The notes under the pieces: generated by a model
Seen by the model: the letters and a program-made list of their open reading frames with translations, nothing else
Told to the model about the DNA's origin: nothing
Databases searched by the model: none
Made by a program: the position numbers and the translations under genes
In this document: positions 44,110 to 56,419 of the stretch, in pieces
Position numbering within the stretch: the stretch's first letter is position 1
How the letters are laid out: each line of letters begins with the position of its first letter
Assembly: GCA_034620365.1 (NCBI GenBank)
Contig: JAQGEQ010000071.1
Span: 4,464,001 to 4,528,000 of the forward strand
Length of the DNA stretch: 64,000 bases
Reading direction: 5' to 3'
Origin: Pegea sp. RAD2-039
Lineage: Eukaryota > Chordata > Thaliacea > Salpida > Salpidae

Positions 44110-47100
44110 TTAAACTCTGGTAGAAGCTGTTGTTGAATAAACATATGTTTTATTAGTCGATGAGCTTTGTGAGTTTGTAAGTTTTTCCAAAAAGTCTCTT
44201 CTGAATTTCTTTTCAGAAAATGAAATCAGTGGGTTGATGATACTGTTGATACAATTTACAAATTTCAGTTAAAGTCTCTTAAACTTAAAAGATGATAAAG
44301 TTACCTTCGCGCAAAAAAGATACAAGATCCAGTGAGAAAAGGTGCTGAAATTGTACTTGAATTAAAGTATTGAAAATTGGCCACGTAAACCAAGATTATC
44401 TGAGGGACTGAAAATATAATATTCGTTAATAGTTTGTTATTTTCTGGTTGAAATAATTCTAACATTATCATTCTACTACCTGTGGTAACAGTGAAACCAA
44501 TAGTCATCATTAAGACAGTTTTATTCAAAGCTTTTTCCTTTTTCAAAATACTTGCAGTTTGAGAAGATAACTTTTTAGTTTTTTTTAGTTGTTTACGAAC
44601 AGCAAACCATGTTGCAAATGTTGTTATCATCTAAATGTTATATTAATCACATTATTAGTTAACTTTCCAGCTTTTAATATTGAAATTTAGCTATTAATAT
44701 TTTGCATCTAACCAAACTAACTTACTTACATTTATTAAAGTAAAATACAAGCAAATAACAACTGGTAGAGCTATATAATTACCATTACAATATATGGAGC
44801 TACAGAAAAGATGAAATAAAACACCAATGCCATTCGCGCCGACTCTTTAAAACTCTTTGAAGCGATACTATACATAAAAGTAATGTGTCCATAAGATGCA
44901 CGAAATTGACTCTTTATCCAAACTACAAACAAATGTTTTTTGTTTGCAAAACTTCTAGTTAGTTTTTTAGGTATAATAGTAATAAAAGTTTATCTACTAA
45001 CGTGGCATTGAAGAAAATAGTAAACTACAAAACCAGAAAAACGTCATCCATCCAATAACTTTTCCTTTACTCATTTCTCTATATCTTAGTGGGCTGACTA
45101 CAGCGTAGAAACGGATTAAACACATAAGTGTTAATTGATACATGGTAGATATGTAAAAAAGCTGATATAAAACAGCTAATACATATGATTTTGTTGTATT
45201 TTCAGAGAATAGTTGGCTATTATCTAGTTCGTTTGCTGTGTGCTGAAGTGTCCAAATGATATTAGGTAGCACTTGAGTAAATATAGTGATACCTTGAAAA
45301 GAAAATGTTAGTTAATATATATTACAACATTTCTCATTAGATTATTTGTTTAATTTAAAAGTTACAATTATTATTTTTGAATAATTAACTGCCTACATAT
45401 TCCACAGTATTATAAAAGCTTTAATAAAGTTTTAATTAAGATAAGTTGCTACTTACTATATACAGCATAGAAAACAAATCACCTGGTGCTATATCCGCTA
45501 CAGCTAAAGATGCTTTTAAGACATCAAATTTTGAAATATCTTTTGGAGAGTTTTTAAAAATGGTGAATAGAATTGATAAATTTCCACAAATGATAACAAC
45601 TCCAATTATAATAAAATAAAATATCAAAAAAGACGCAGCAAATAAACTAACAATAGAAAGATATTAAAGTTAAATTTGGAAATGATTAAAGTTGAAAACT
45701 TCTTTAAAACTCTTACAACAAATTTACTATTTTAAAAGTTTACTCATTCTGATTATCACCTGCATTGTGAACATTCTTGAAGTTTGATATCTGAACAATC
45801 ATCATAAGATTTGTAATCACAAAACGACGGAAACCCAAACAATTTATCTTTCAAAACTTGAGAGTTTCCGTTTGATGATTTAGAGTCATTTTTTGAGCTT
45901 TCTGAAGATGGTTTCTTAGTAGTTCTGTAAAACTTAAGATGTTACTGAAAGATCTCATTGATACATATTAAAGAAACCAAAGATTTATAAAATCAAATGC
46001 AATTATTCTGCAGATAAAATTTTGAGGCGTTTTTTTATATTTAAAGTGAACCGATAAATAATTAGGATTTTTAAAATTGATGTAAATATGTAAATAAACA
46101 ATTGCTTATTAAAAATGTATTATTATATACTTAATATATATAATGTTGGTTAATATAATATGTAATAATTGAGTTAGTATTATTTACATACATACATATA
46201 AAAGTATAAATTGTTTTTAAGCCATTTTTTGAAATTAAATAAAAAATAATAATCTACAAAAGCGAAGATTTTTTAAAACACCCACTATGTTCTTTCGTCT
46301 GAAAATGTTTTCTAGTAAATTGTAAACAACTTTTACATATTTATGCTTTATTCACGTTAATGATAATTATATAATAAAAAGTTTAACTATATGTCTGTTT
46401 TGATAGTTATTATAATCTTTTCACTTAACAATGTATTGCAATATCTGCTTTAGTTTACAGTAAGTAGTTTTTATCATGTGTATATTAAAATAGATTGAAT
46501 GAAATTAGGAAAATAAAGTTCAATGTACGCTGGTATGTAGTAAGATAAACTGCAACAAAAAAGAAAATGTTGAATATTTCAGTTATAACTTTAAAGTGAT
46601 TAACTATTATATCAAATTCTATATAGTCATTATATTAAAAAAATAATCATTATAATAATTTGTAGAAATATCATTAAAAATCAAACGTACACAGCCTCTC
46701 TATGAGGAATAAAATCTGCTGCAGGTGTCCTTCTATAAACAATATAATATTTATTATAAATCAAAAGTTATCTGAAGTGTTGAGATGGGGTACTATGTAA
46801 ATATTTCTTACGGCTTTTCAGTTGTAGTTGTAGGTCTGTAAAAAGTTGATCTTGTTTTATAAACAAAGTTTGTTTTATTATTAGTAAAGTAGATATTACA
46901 ATGGAAAATTTAGATTTAAAAACAATGAATTTATTTCGAAGAGTTATTTCACAAGTTTAAAATAGGTCAAAGTAATTATTTCAAAACTTTTAAATTGATA
47001 ATAAATATAGCTTTTAAAGGAAGTACGATTTTGGTCATTTTTACTTTATATAAAGTATTAAAATTATAAATAACCAACTGATTAATGATGAATGTAAATA

Positions 47101-49443
47101 ACTAATTAGACAGCATTAATGGAGTAAACTTATTTTGCCATAAAAGCAAACAACTTTGATTTCATGAAATATAAATCATTTGTGGTTATAGTTCTTTTCT
47201 TAAATAAATATATGTTCAAAAATATTTAATGATGATTAATTTCAAAATGTATGATTCATTTGATAAACAAATTGAATTAAATGAAAAAAATAAAGTTCAG
47301 GTTACGTTTTTGAGTCTTCAATTCTGCAACAAAAAAGTTAATATTTGGTTAGCTGATTTACAGAAACTAAACTTGTTTAAGGTTTAAGTAAAACTATACA
47401 TAACTTTTCAACTATTTAAGCATGAGCAGCAACAAAATCTTTATAATATCTGCACTGGCATATAGCATAAGGCATTTTCGGCCAAAGCAAATTATTTTTT
47501 CTTCTTTTGTTTATCAATTTATAATCATGATATTTTCAAAACAAAACTCACTTTATCATTCTGTGTTCAATAAATTTTTCCTCTCGAATTGGTTCACTAA
47601 TAAATAATATTTATTATGCTCAAATAAATTAACATTCAATAGTTTCTTATACAAATAAACAAATACATACTAATGATGTATGGTCCAAATATAATTTATT
47701 TTTCAATAAATTAACCGTAAAACACTTTTTAAAAATGATTGAAAACTGCTAATAGTTGTCAACAACAACATAACATCTAGCTAGAATACTGAAATTTATT
47801 TTCTAAGTATTTTTACAAGAAGTTTGTAAATTTCATTTAAATTAAAACAAAAGCTAAAAGTTTTTTAACAAACTTTATTATAGCATTTGAGCTTCTTCCT
47901 CTGTAAATGTTTAGTTTAATCAAACTATATTTTAATAATTTAGCTAATAACAGTAACAATTATCATTTTCAATATAATTTTCGAAAAACAAAACATACGA
48001 AGGTATTCTGTATGGAATAAAGTTTGCAACTATCTCCAATCTATAAACAAACGATATTTATAACTCTTCAAAAATTATCTGTTTAAATATAATACTATCT
48101 AAATATTTCTTACGTGTAAGAAGTTACAGGTGTGGTAGTTGTGAGTCTAAAAAAATTAATCACATTTTATTGATAAGGTTTTATTAAATTTGAAGCTACA
48201 AAACAGTTTAAAAGCTTCTTAGTACAATTTTATTGAAATAAATTGTTATTTTAGTTTTAATATAAACAAAATAATCATTTAATGAAAGAGTAACAACAAA
48301 ATAATAAACAAATTCAATGTGTATATAACTAACTGTGTTTTAAAGTATATTATCTTTATTGTTAGTGAAGTAAATATTAGAATGAAAAATTTAGATTTAA
48401 AATAAGTGAATTTATATCGAAGAGTTATTGCACAAGTTTAAAACAGAAGTATCTCAAGTCAAAGTAATTATTTCAAAACTACTTAATTGACATGATACTA
48501 AATAATGATTCTGAAGGAAACACGAATTTGGCCATTTCTACTTTATATAAATTATTTAAGTTATAAACAACCAACAGATTGTAATAACAATATCAAGTTA
48601 ATCTTAAACTTTACTACAAAGTTTGATTGGTTCAAACCTTAAAAACAGACAAAACAAAATTTTAGAAAATTAACTTTAATAATGTTACAAATATTCTGTT
48701 TTTATTTTTTCTTATTACTTGTATTTAAACTAAGTAGAATGAAAAACCTTAATATTTCTGTTATATGCAAATACATACAAGATTTTGTATTTATATAAAA
48801 GAAATATACATATATGATGAAGATAACAAAACTGTTAAAATACTGTATATTTTAAAGTCTAAATCATACTTGTTTTTTCTTCGTTTCTTTCTGTTGTTTC
48901 TTCTCTTGTTCTTTCTGCTTCTTTCTTTAGACCTTCTATAAGATTCAAACGCAGAAACAACAATAACAGTTATTGTTAGTATATAATAATAATTTTTCAA
49001 AAATATTTTATTCATAATCTTACACAACTCAACTGATCTGAAATATTTTTCAAGTTTGAAAAATCCTATTTAACTAACCTGTTGGCTGCACGAGGCTGAC
49101 GATAAACTTCATCATCTGAGTCATTACCAAGAGAAGTAATTCCAGATTGGTTTCTGATAAGGTCTCTAAGGTTTAAAATATTAGAATTCTTTAATAATTA
49201 AATTGATTTAAAGAAGCATTCAGTTTTTAAACAAAAAAAATGTAAGCAATTTTGTACTCAATAAAAACTTAAATTTAAAAAATCTTTTATTTACATCTCC
49301 ATATTATTCAGTTCAAATCTTGCCATGTTTGTGATGTTTTCAGTGTTTCCAAATATTTTTTTGGATACATTTGCTGTTGAAATCGGAAAGAGTATGAACA
49401 TTGAAGACATCAAACAATATATGAGAAGTAAATGTTCTTTCAT
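44110..49443 (-). CDS. Atypical rhodopsin-type 7TM receptor, tandem copy A, 14 exons
   Basis: Exons: 49295-49443, 49079-49165, 48870-48935,48114-48146, 47999-48040, 47306-47323, 46812-46835, 46691-46732, 45760-45924, 45453-45646, 45002-45292, 44730-44842, 44305-44630 and 44110-44242; about 560 residues. It starts with a signal peptide (MKEHLLLIYCLMSSMFILFP). A long outer part follows with N-glycosylation sequons, a very basic exon, Thr-rich and FIP(Y/H)R exons, and a Ser-rich exon ending in a Cys cluster. The 7TM part has GNLSILF (TM1), LAVADIAP (TM2), CLIRFYAVVSPLRYR (TM3, DRY replaced by IRF), NYIALPVVICLY (TM5) and NSIINPLISFSEKKFRRDF (TM7, NPxxY as NPLIS). No cysteine is seen at the usual start of TM3. 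All N-terminal junctions are phase 2. Splice choice around exons 10-12 and at the exon 13/14 border is less certain. The ligand is unknown. Confidence 0.75.
46691..48146 (-). other. Copy A cassette region: two duplicated exon pairs plus an 18-nt microexon
   Basis: In gene order the exons are LTTTTPVTSYT (48114-48146), LEIVANFIPYRIPS (47999-48040), IEDSKT (47306-47323), PTTTTEKP (46812-46835) and RTPAADFIPHREAV (46691-46732). The first and second form a pair like the fourth and fifth: a Thr-tract exon then an FIPxR exon. Intron sequence beside the pairs is also alike (for example 46,860-47,080 against 48,350-48,580), so the pair and its flanks were duplicated inside the gene. All five exons are phase 2 at both ends, with lengths 33, 42, 18, 24 and 42. 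Confidence 0.75.
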
Positions 49444-51094
49444 TTTATTTATTATCTGATAACTTGTAATTAAAATTATATTTTAAAAAAAAATGTAAAA
49501 ACTTTTTGAGATAAAAACTTAGAAGACTGTAAAGTAGAAAAACTTTTTATTTTCTAAAGTATCTGCCTATCTTTTATCTAAAATATATAAAAATTTAAAT
49601 AGCTTACAAGAAAGTCATTTCTAAGCTTCATTTTTTATTACTGACTGTTTTTTATATTAGAAATGTTTTTTAAAAGTAATTTGATGTCTATATGTCATCT
49701 ACATTATTAAATGCGTTGATCGGAAGTGGTTTTCCTGATTTCATCAGCACAATACACTTCTAGTAGAAAATAAGAACTAATCAAATTTTCACCATTTCAA
49801 TTTTATACTTTTATATAATACTTGTCTTATGCTGACAAAGATGTCACTTTGACGCTTAAGCCTTAAAGTTTATTTGTTAAAATGCTTTAGTGTGACATTA
49901 TACAAATTTGACTTTTTTATAATTTTGTAAATTTAGAGTTTAGTGAATAGTTTTAAAAAACTAGTCAAGTTGAAAAATTCATGTGATGTAAAATAAATAA
50001 TTGAAGTTTCATAATTTGTAATAATTATAGAAATTGGTGATATAAATTTTTCTGTTTTTCAGGTTTTCTGTTGTCTCCATCAGCATTCTTGAATTTTTTC
50101 ATGAAGCAACAGAATTTATGAGTTTTTATCGTTTCATAACAAAAACATTTCATCAAAATGTTTTCTACCCGAACTATGTTAAACTGTAGTATCTTTCATT
50201 TTTCTTATATCTCTAAAATTGTGTTTACAATGAATGAATTATTATTTGGCCATGAATTATTTAAACAATTACAAAGTAAAAATAGAAAAACATTTTTTTG
50301 AAGTGGTTAACAGTTAATTTTTTACGCATTTTACTTAAAATTCATACATATAAAATTAATAAAATTATTATTTATATTAATTATGATTTATGCATATAAC
50401 AAAGAAAAAATATAACAACGTTTTATTTTCCATAACCGAACAATTCGAATCTTTCTTGCTAAACTTTTAGACATTAAAACTTTGTTTATAAAGAAAAGTT
50501 ACAATTTACTAAAATCGAAATCCTAGTGATAATTTCTTATACAATTTGTTTGAATAATTTGTCGACAAAAGTTTAATATTAGAGATCACTTTTGATACAA
50601 CTAATCATTAAAAGCTTTTTAACTTTTAGTTTTTTCTAATTGAACATAGGTTTGAAATCCTACCAAGAAAAAAAATATTTTCTAAATGATTCAAATTTTA
50701 AGCAGCTAAGAAAACCTTAATTAGGTAAACAACCTTGATCATCGAAAAACAAATTATTTTTTAAAAACAGACTTTTGATAGTTATAAAGTATCACTAGAC
50801 AAATCAAGTTTTCTTTTAATTACAATTTATGATTTAAAACATCTTTAGCAACAAATTTGTTACGCGATAAAATGGCTTTTTGACAAAACACCGAGACTTA
50901 TACTTGATTGGCGAGGAGATTAATTAATAATTAAGCGACAATATTTCGATATACTTAATATATATATTCTTTTGATGAAAATACTTTTTAATTGTCTATT
51001 TAATCCAATAAGTATAATTACTCTTATCAACTTTTATTATACATTTTTATATAAACAATCAAATGAACAATAATCAATCACGAAAACAATAAAA
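49444..51094. other. Spacer between tandem receptor copies
   Basis: AT-rich spacer holding the promoter side of copy A and the 3' flank of copy B. The part near 50,870-51,095 resembles the 3' flank of copy A near 43,890-44,110, which extends the duplicated unit. No other feature is seen. Confidence 0.5.
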
Positions 51095-54000
51095 TTAAAT
51101 TTTGGTAGAAGCTGTTGTTGAATAAACATATGTTTTATTAGTTGATAAACTTAGTGAGTTTCTAAGTTTTTCCAAAAAGTCTCTTCTGAATTTCTTTTCA
51201 GAAAATGAAATCAGTGGGTTGATGATACTGTTGATACAATTTACAAATTTCAGTTAAAGTCTCTGAAACTTGAAAGATCATAAGGTTAACCTTCGCGCAA
51301 AAAAGATACAAGATCCAGTGAGAAAAGGTGCTGAAATTGTACTTGAATTAAAGTATTGAAAATTGGCCACGTAAACCAAGATTATTTGAGGGACTGAAAA
51401 TATAATATTCGTTAAGAGTTTGATATTTTCTGGTTGAAATAATTCTAACATTATCATTCTACTACCTGTGGTAACAGTGAAACCAATAGTCATCATTAAG
51501 ACAGTTTTATTCAAAGCTTTTTCCTTTTTCAAAATACTTGCAGTTTGAGAAGATAACTTTTTAGTTTTTTTTAGTTGTTTACGAACAGCAAACCATGTAG
51601 CAACTGCTGTTATCATCTAAATGTTATATTAATCACATTATCAGTTAACTTTCCAGCTTTTAATATTGAAATTTAGCTATTAATATTACATCTAACCAAA
51701 CCATCTTACTTACATTTATTAAAGTAAAATACAAGCAAATAACAACTGGTAGAACTATATAATTACCATTACAATATATGGAGCTACAGAAAAGATGAAA
51801 TAAAACACCAATGCCATTCGCGCCGACTCTTTAAAACTCTTTGAAGCGATACTATACATAAAAGTAATGTGTCCATAAGATGAATGAAATTGACTCTTTA
51901 TCCAAACTACAAACAAATGTTTTTTGTTCTCATAACTTCTAGTTAATCTTTTAGGTAAAATAATGGTAAACATTTATCTACTAACGTGGCATTGAAGAAA
52001 ATAGTAAACTACAAAACCAGAAAAGCGTCATCCATTTAATAACTTTTCCTTTACTCATTTCTCTATATTTTAGTGGGCTGACTACAGCGTAGAAACGGAT
52101 TAAACACATAAGTGTTAATTGATACATGGTAGATATGTAAAAAAGCTGATATAAAACAGCTAACACATATGATTTTGTTGTATTTTTAGAGGATAGTTGG
52201 CTATTATCTAGTTCGTTTGCTGTGTGCTGAAGTGTCCAAATGATATTAGGTAGCACTTGAGTAAATATAGTGATACCTTGAAAAGAAAATGTTACTTAAT
52301 ATATATTACAACATTTCTCATTAGATTATTTGATTAATTTAAAAATTACAATTATTATTTTTGAATAATTAACTGCCTACATATTCCACAGTATTATAAA
52401 AGCTTTAATAAAGTTTTAATTAAGATAAGTTGCTACTTACTATCTGCAGCATAGAAAACAAATTACCTGGTGCTATATCCGCTACAGCTAATGATGTTTT
52501 TAAGACATCAAATTTTGAAATGTCTTTTGGAGAGTTTTTAAAAATGGTGAAAAGAATTGATAGATTTCCACAAATGATACCAACTCCAATTATCATAAAA
52601 TAAAATATCAAAAAAGATGCAGCAGATAAACTAACAATAAAAAGATATTAAAGTTAAATGTTGGAAATGATTAAAGTTGAAAACTTCTTTAAAACTCATA
52701 CAACAAATTTACTATTTTAAAAGTTTACTCATTCTGATTATCACCTGCATTGTGAACATTCTTGAAGTTTGATATCTGAACAATTTTCAAAAGATTCGTA
52801 ATCACAAAACGACGGAAACCCAAACAATTTATCTTTCAAAACTTGTGGTTTTCCGTTTGATGATTTAGAGTCATTTTTTGAACTTTCTGAAGATGGTTTC
52901 TTAGTAGTTCTGTAAAAATTAAGATGTTACTGAAAGATCTCATTGATACATATTAAAGAAACCAAAGATTTATAAAATCAAATGCAATTATTCTGAAGAT
53001 AAAATTTTGAGGCGTTTTTTTATATTCCAAGTGAACCGATAAATAATTAGGATTTTTGAAAATTGATGTAAATATGTAAATAAACAATTGCTTATTAAAA
53101 ATGTATTATTATATACTTAATATATATAATGTTGGTTAATATAATATGTAATAATTGAGTTAGTATTATTTACATACATACATATAAAAGTATAAATTGT
53201 TTTTAAGCCATTTTTTGAAATTAAATAAAAAATAATAATCTACAAAAGCGAAGATTTTTTAAAACACCCACTATGTTCTTTGGTCTGAAAATGTTTTCTA
53301 GTAAATTGTAAACAACTTTTACATATTTATGCTTTATTCATGTTAATGATAATTATATAATAAAAAGTTTAACTATATGTCTGTTTTGATAGTTATTATA
53401 ATCTTTTCACTTAACAATGTATTGCAATATTTGCTTTAGTTTACAGTAAGTAGTTTTTATCATGTGTATAATAAAATAGATTGAATGAAATTAGGAAAAT
53501 AAAGTTCAACCTACGCTGGTATGTAGTAAGATAAACTGCAACAAAAAAGAAAATGTTGAATATTTCAGTTATAACTTTAAAGTGATTAACTATTATATCA
53601 AATTCTATATAGTCATTATATTAAAAAAATAATCATTATAATAATTTGTAGAAATATCATTAAAAGTCAAACGTACACAGCCTCTCTATGAGGAATAAAA
53701 TCTGCTGCAGGTGTCCTTCTATAAACAATGTAATATTTATTATAAATCAAAAGTTATCTGAAGTATTGAGATGGGGTACTATGTAAATATTTCTTACGGC
53801 TTTTCAGTTGTAGTTGTAGGTCTGTAAAAAGTTGATCTTGTTTTATAAACAAAGTTTTTTTATTGTTAGTAAAGTAAATATTAGAATGGAAAATTTAGAT
53901 TTAAAAACAATGAATTTATATCGAAGAGTTATTGCAAAAGTTTAAAGTAGAAGTATTATAAGTAAAGTAACTATTTCAAAACTACTTAATTAACATGATA

Positions 54001-55405
54001 CTAAATAATGTTTCCAAAGGAAATACAAATTTGTATAATTTATTATACAAATATAATATAATAAGTCTATAATTTGTAGAATTTATATAAAGTATTTTAA
54101 TTATAAATAACCAACAGATTGTAACAACAATATCAAGTAAATCCTACATTTCCATAATAACATTGTCTGGTTCAATCCTTAAAAACAAGCAAAAAAATTT
54201 TAGAAAATTAACTTTAATAATGGTACAAATATTCTGTTTTTATTTTTTCTTATTATTTGTATTTAAACTAAGTAGAATGAAAAACCTTAATATTTCTGTT
54301 ATATGCAAACCCGTACAAGATTTTATATTTATATAAAATAAATATACATATATGATGAAGATAACAAAACTGTTAAATTATTGTATATTTTAAGAACATT
54401 TAATTTTTTCGTTTACAAAATTTATATTAGAAATAACAAAGCCTCATAAAATTTATTTTCTAGATTTAGTTTTCTTAACACAACTATTAACACAATTACT
54501 AACTGTATTCTATCTGGAATGAATAGATATTCTGGTATTATTGCAGGATAAAGACTGCAAATAGAAATTGATGAAGTTTCTAAATTTTTAAACAACTATC
54601 AATAGATGATTAATCTTTGTAACAATTTTAACCAAATTTTGATATATTTTAAGTGTTGTAATGTAAGAGTGGTAATCTTAACTTACATTTCTTCTGGAGG
54701 TTTGTCATTTCTATTTCTGAAAAAGTGGTAAAAAGCTATTCGTGATTACTTCAAGTTATTAAAAATCTTTAGAAATGACAAAACTATTAAAATATATAAA
54801 TAATTGTAAATTTTAAAGTCTAAATCATACTTGTTTTTCCTTCTTTTCTTTCTATTGTTTCTTCTCTTGTTCTTTCTGCTTCTTTCTTTAGACCTTCTAT
54901 AATATTCAAACACAGAAACAACAATAACAGTTATTGTTAGTATATACAAATTATTTTTCAAAAATATTTTATTCATAATCTTACACAACTCAACTGATCT
55001 GAAATGTTTTTCAAGTTTGAAAAATCCTATTTAACTAACCTGTTGGCTGCACGAGGCTGACGATAAACTTCATCATCTGAGTCATTACCAAGAGAAGTAA
55101 TTCCAGATTGGTTTCTGCTAATGCCTCTAAAGTTTAAAAAATTATAATTCTTTAATAATTAAATTGATTTAAAGAAGCATTCAAGTTTTTGAACAAAAAA
55201 AATGTAAGCAATTTTGTACTCAATAAAAACTTAAATTTAAAAAATCTTTTATTTACATCTCCATATTATTCAGTTCAAATTTTGTCATGTTTGTGATATT
55301 TTCAGTGTTTCCAAACATTTTTTTGGATACATTTGCTGTTGAAATCGGAAAGAGTTTGAACATTGAAGACATCAAACAATATATGAGAAGTAAATGTTCT
55401 TTCAT
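51095..55405 (-). CDS. Atypical rhodopsin-type 7TM receptor, tandem copy B, 13 exons
   Basis: Exons: 55257-55405, 55040-55126, 54831-54896, 54687-54716, 54504-54554, 53798-53821, 53677-53718, 52745-52909, 52437-52630, 51986-52276, 51714-51826, 51291-51616 and 51095-51227; about 556 residues. It matches copy A nearly residue for residue in the 7TM part, in the signal-peptide exon and in the basic exon. In the middle of the outer part two exons differ: RNDKPPEE (54687-54716) and LYPAIIPEYLFIPDRIQ (54504-54554) stand where copy A has its first Thr/FIPYR pair, and the 18-nt exon is absent. Long introns align almost base for base (for example 53,100-53,640 with 46,140-46,680), so the duplication is recent. 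The donor after the exon ending at 51,291 is GTTAAC, weaker than GTAACT in copy A; without splicing the protein would end LTL within TM7. Confidence 0.75.
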
Positions 55406-56419
55406 TTTATTTATTAGCTGATAACTTGTAAGTAAAATTCTATTTAGAAAAAAATAAAAAGAATTTATAAAATCTTTTTGAGATAAAAACTTAGAAAACT
55501 GTAAACTACAAATAAAACTTTTAATTTTTCTAAAGTATCTGCCTATCTTTTATCTAAAATACTCAAAATTTAGATGTTTTAATTAGTGGAAATGTTTTTG
55601 AAAAGTAATTTGATTTCTAAATGTCATCTACTTTATTAATAAGATAAATCGGAAGTGGTAATTTTCACAAAGTTAAAAACGACTATACCAAGAGTTAATT
55701 AAAACTTCTGCACAAATGCTAACGTAATATATCATAGAATTGTTTTCTTCAATGGCATTGTTATTTAGAAAATTACATTACTTGTTGCTGACTAAGTTTT
55801 TTAGAAATATAAAAGAATTTTTTTACTTTTACGGATTGATTTTTCTTTAGAAATAATTTTCTAAAGTCATTTATTACTAACTTTTATTATTAGTTTTCTA
55901 TTTGGTAGATTATTCAGAAAACAACTTTTAAATTTCTTAAAAGTTGTTAAGTGAAATGTAACCTTCATTCAGTTTAATAAAAATGTGTTAAAAAAAAGCT
56001 ATGTTATTCAAAAAGTTCATATTTTAGTGTTTTTATTATAAAAATTTCTGAAGTAAATACTTATAAAATTGTAAACAAATTTTTATTAAGAGGAAACTTT
56101 TTTTCAATTCAGATATGCTTTACATATACTCAACCAAGAGATTTTTTGCTTACTATAAAAGAATATATCTACTAGATAATTCTGAAAGAAAATACAAATA
56201 CAACATTTTGACTGATTTAATTTTTCTTAAAAATCTTTCAAAATGATCACATGAAAAAAGAAATGATAACAATAGAATGATGATGATAGTTTTATCCAAA
56301 TAAAAAACATAAACTTTTATACAAAAGCAAATTGAAAAATTGGTTGATTACTTTTCATTTATTTACAGAATACTTTTCACGAAACACTATACATGGTGGT
56401 GTTAGAAGAGATGTCTTTC
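55406..56419. other. Spacer, no feature seen
   Basis: AT-rich sequence between receptor copy B and the chemokine-receptor-like pair. Similarity to the flank of copy A fades soon after the start codon. Confidence 0.5.
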
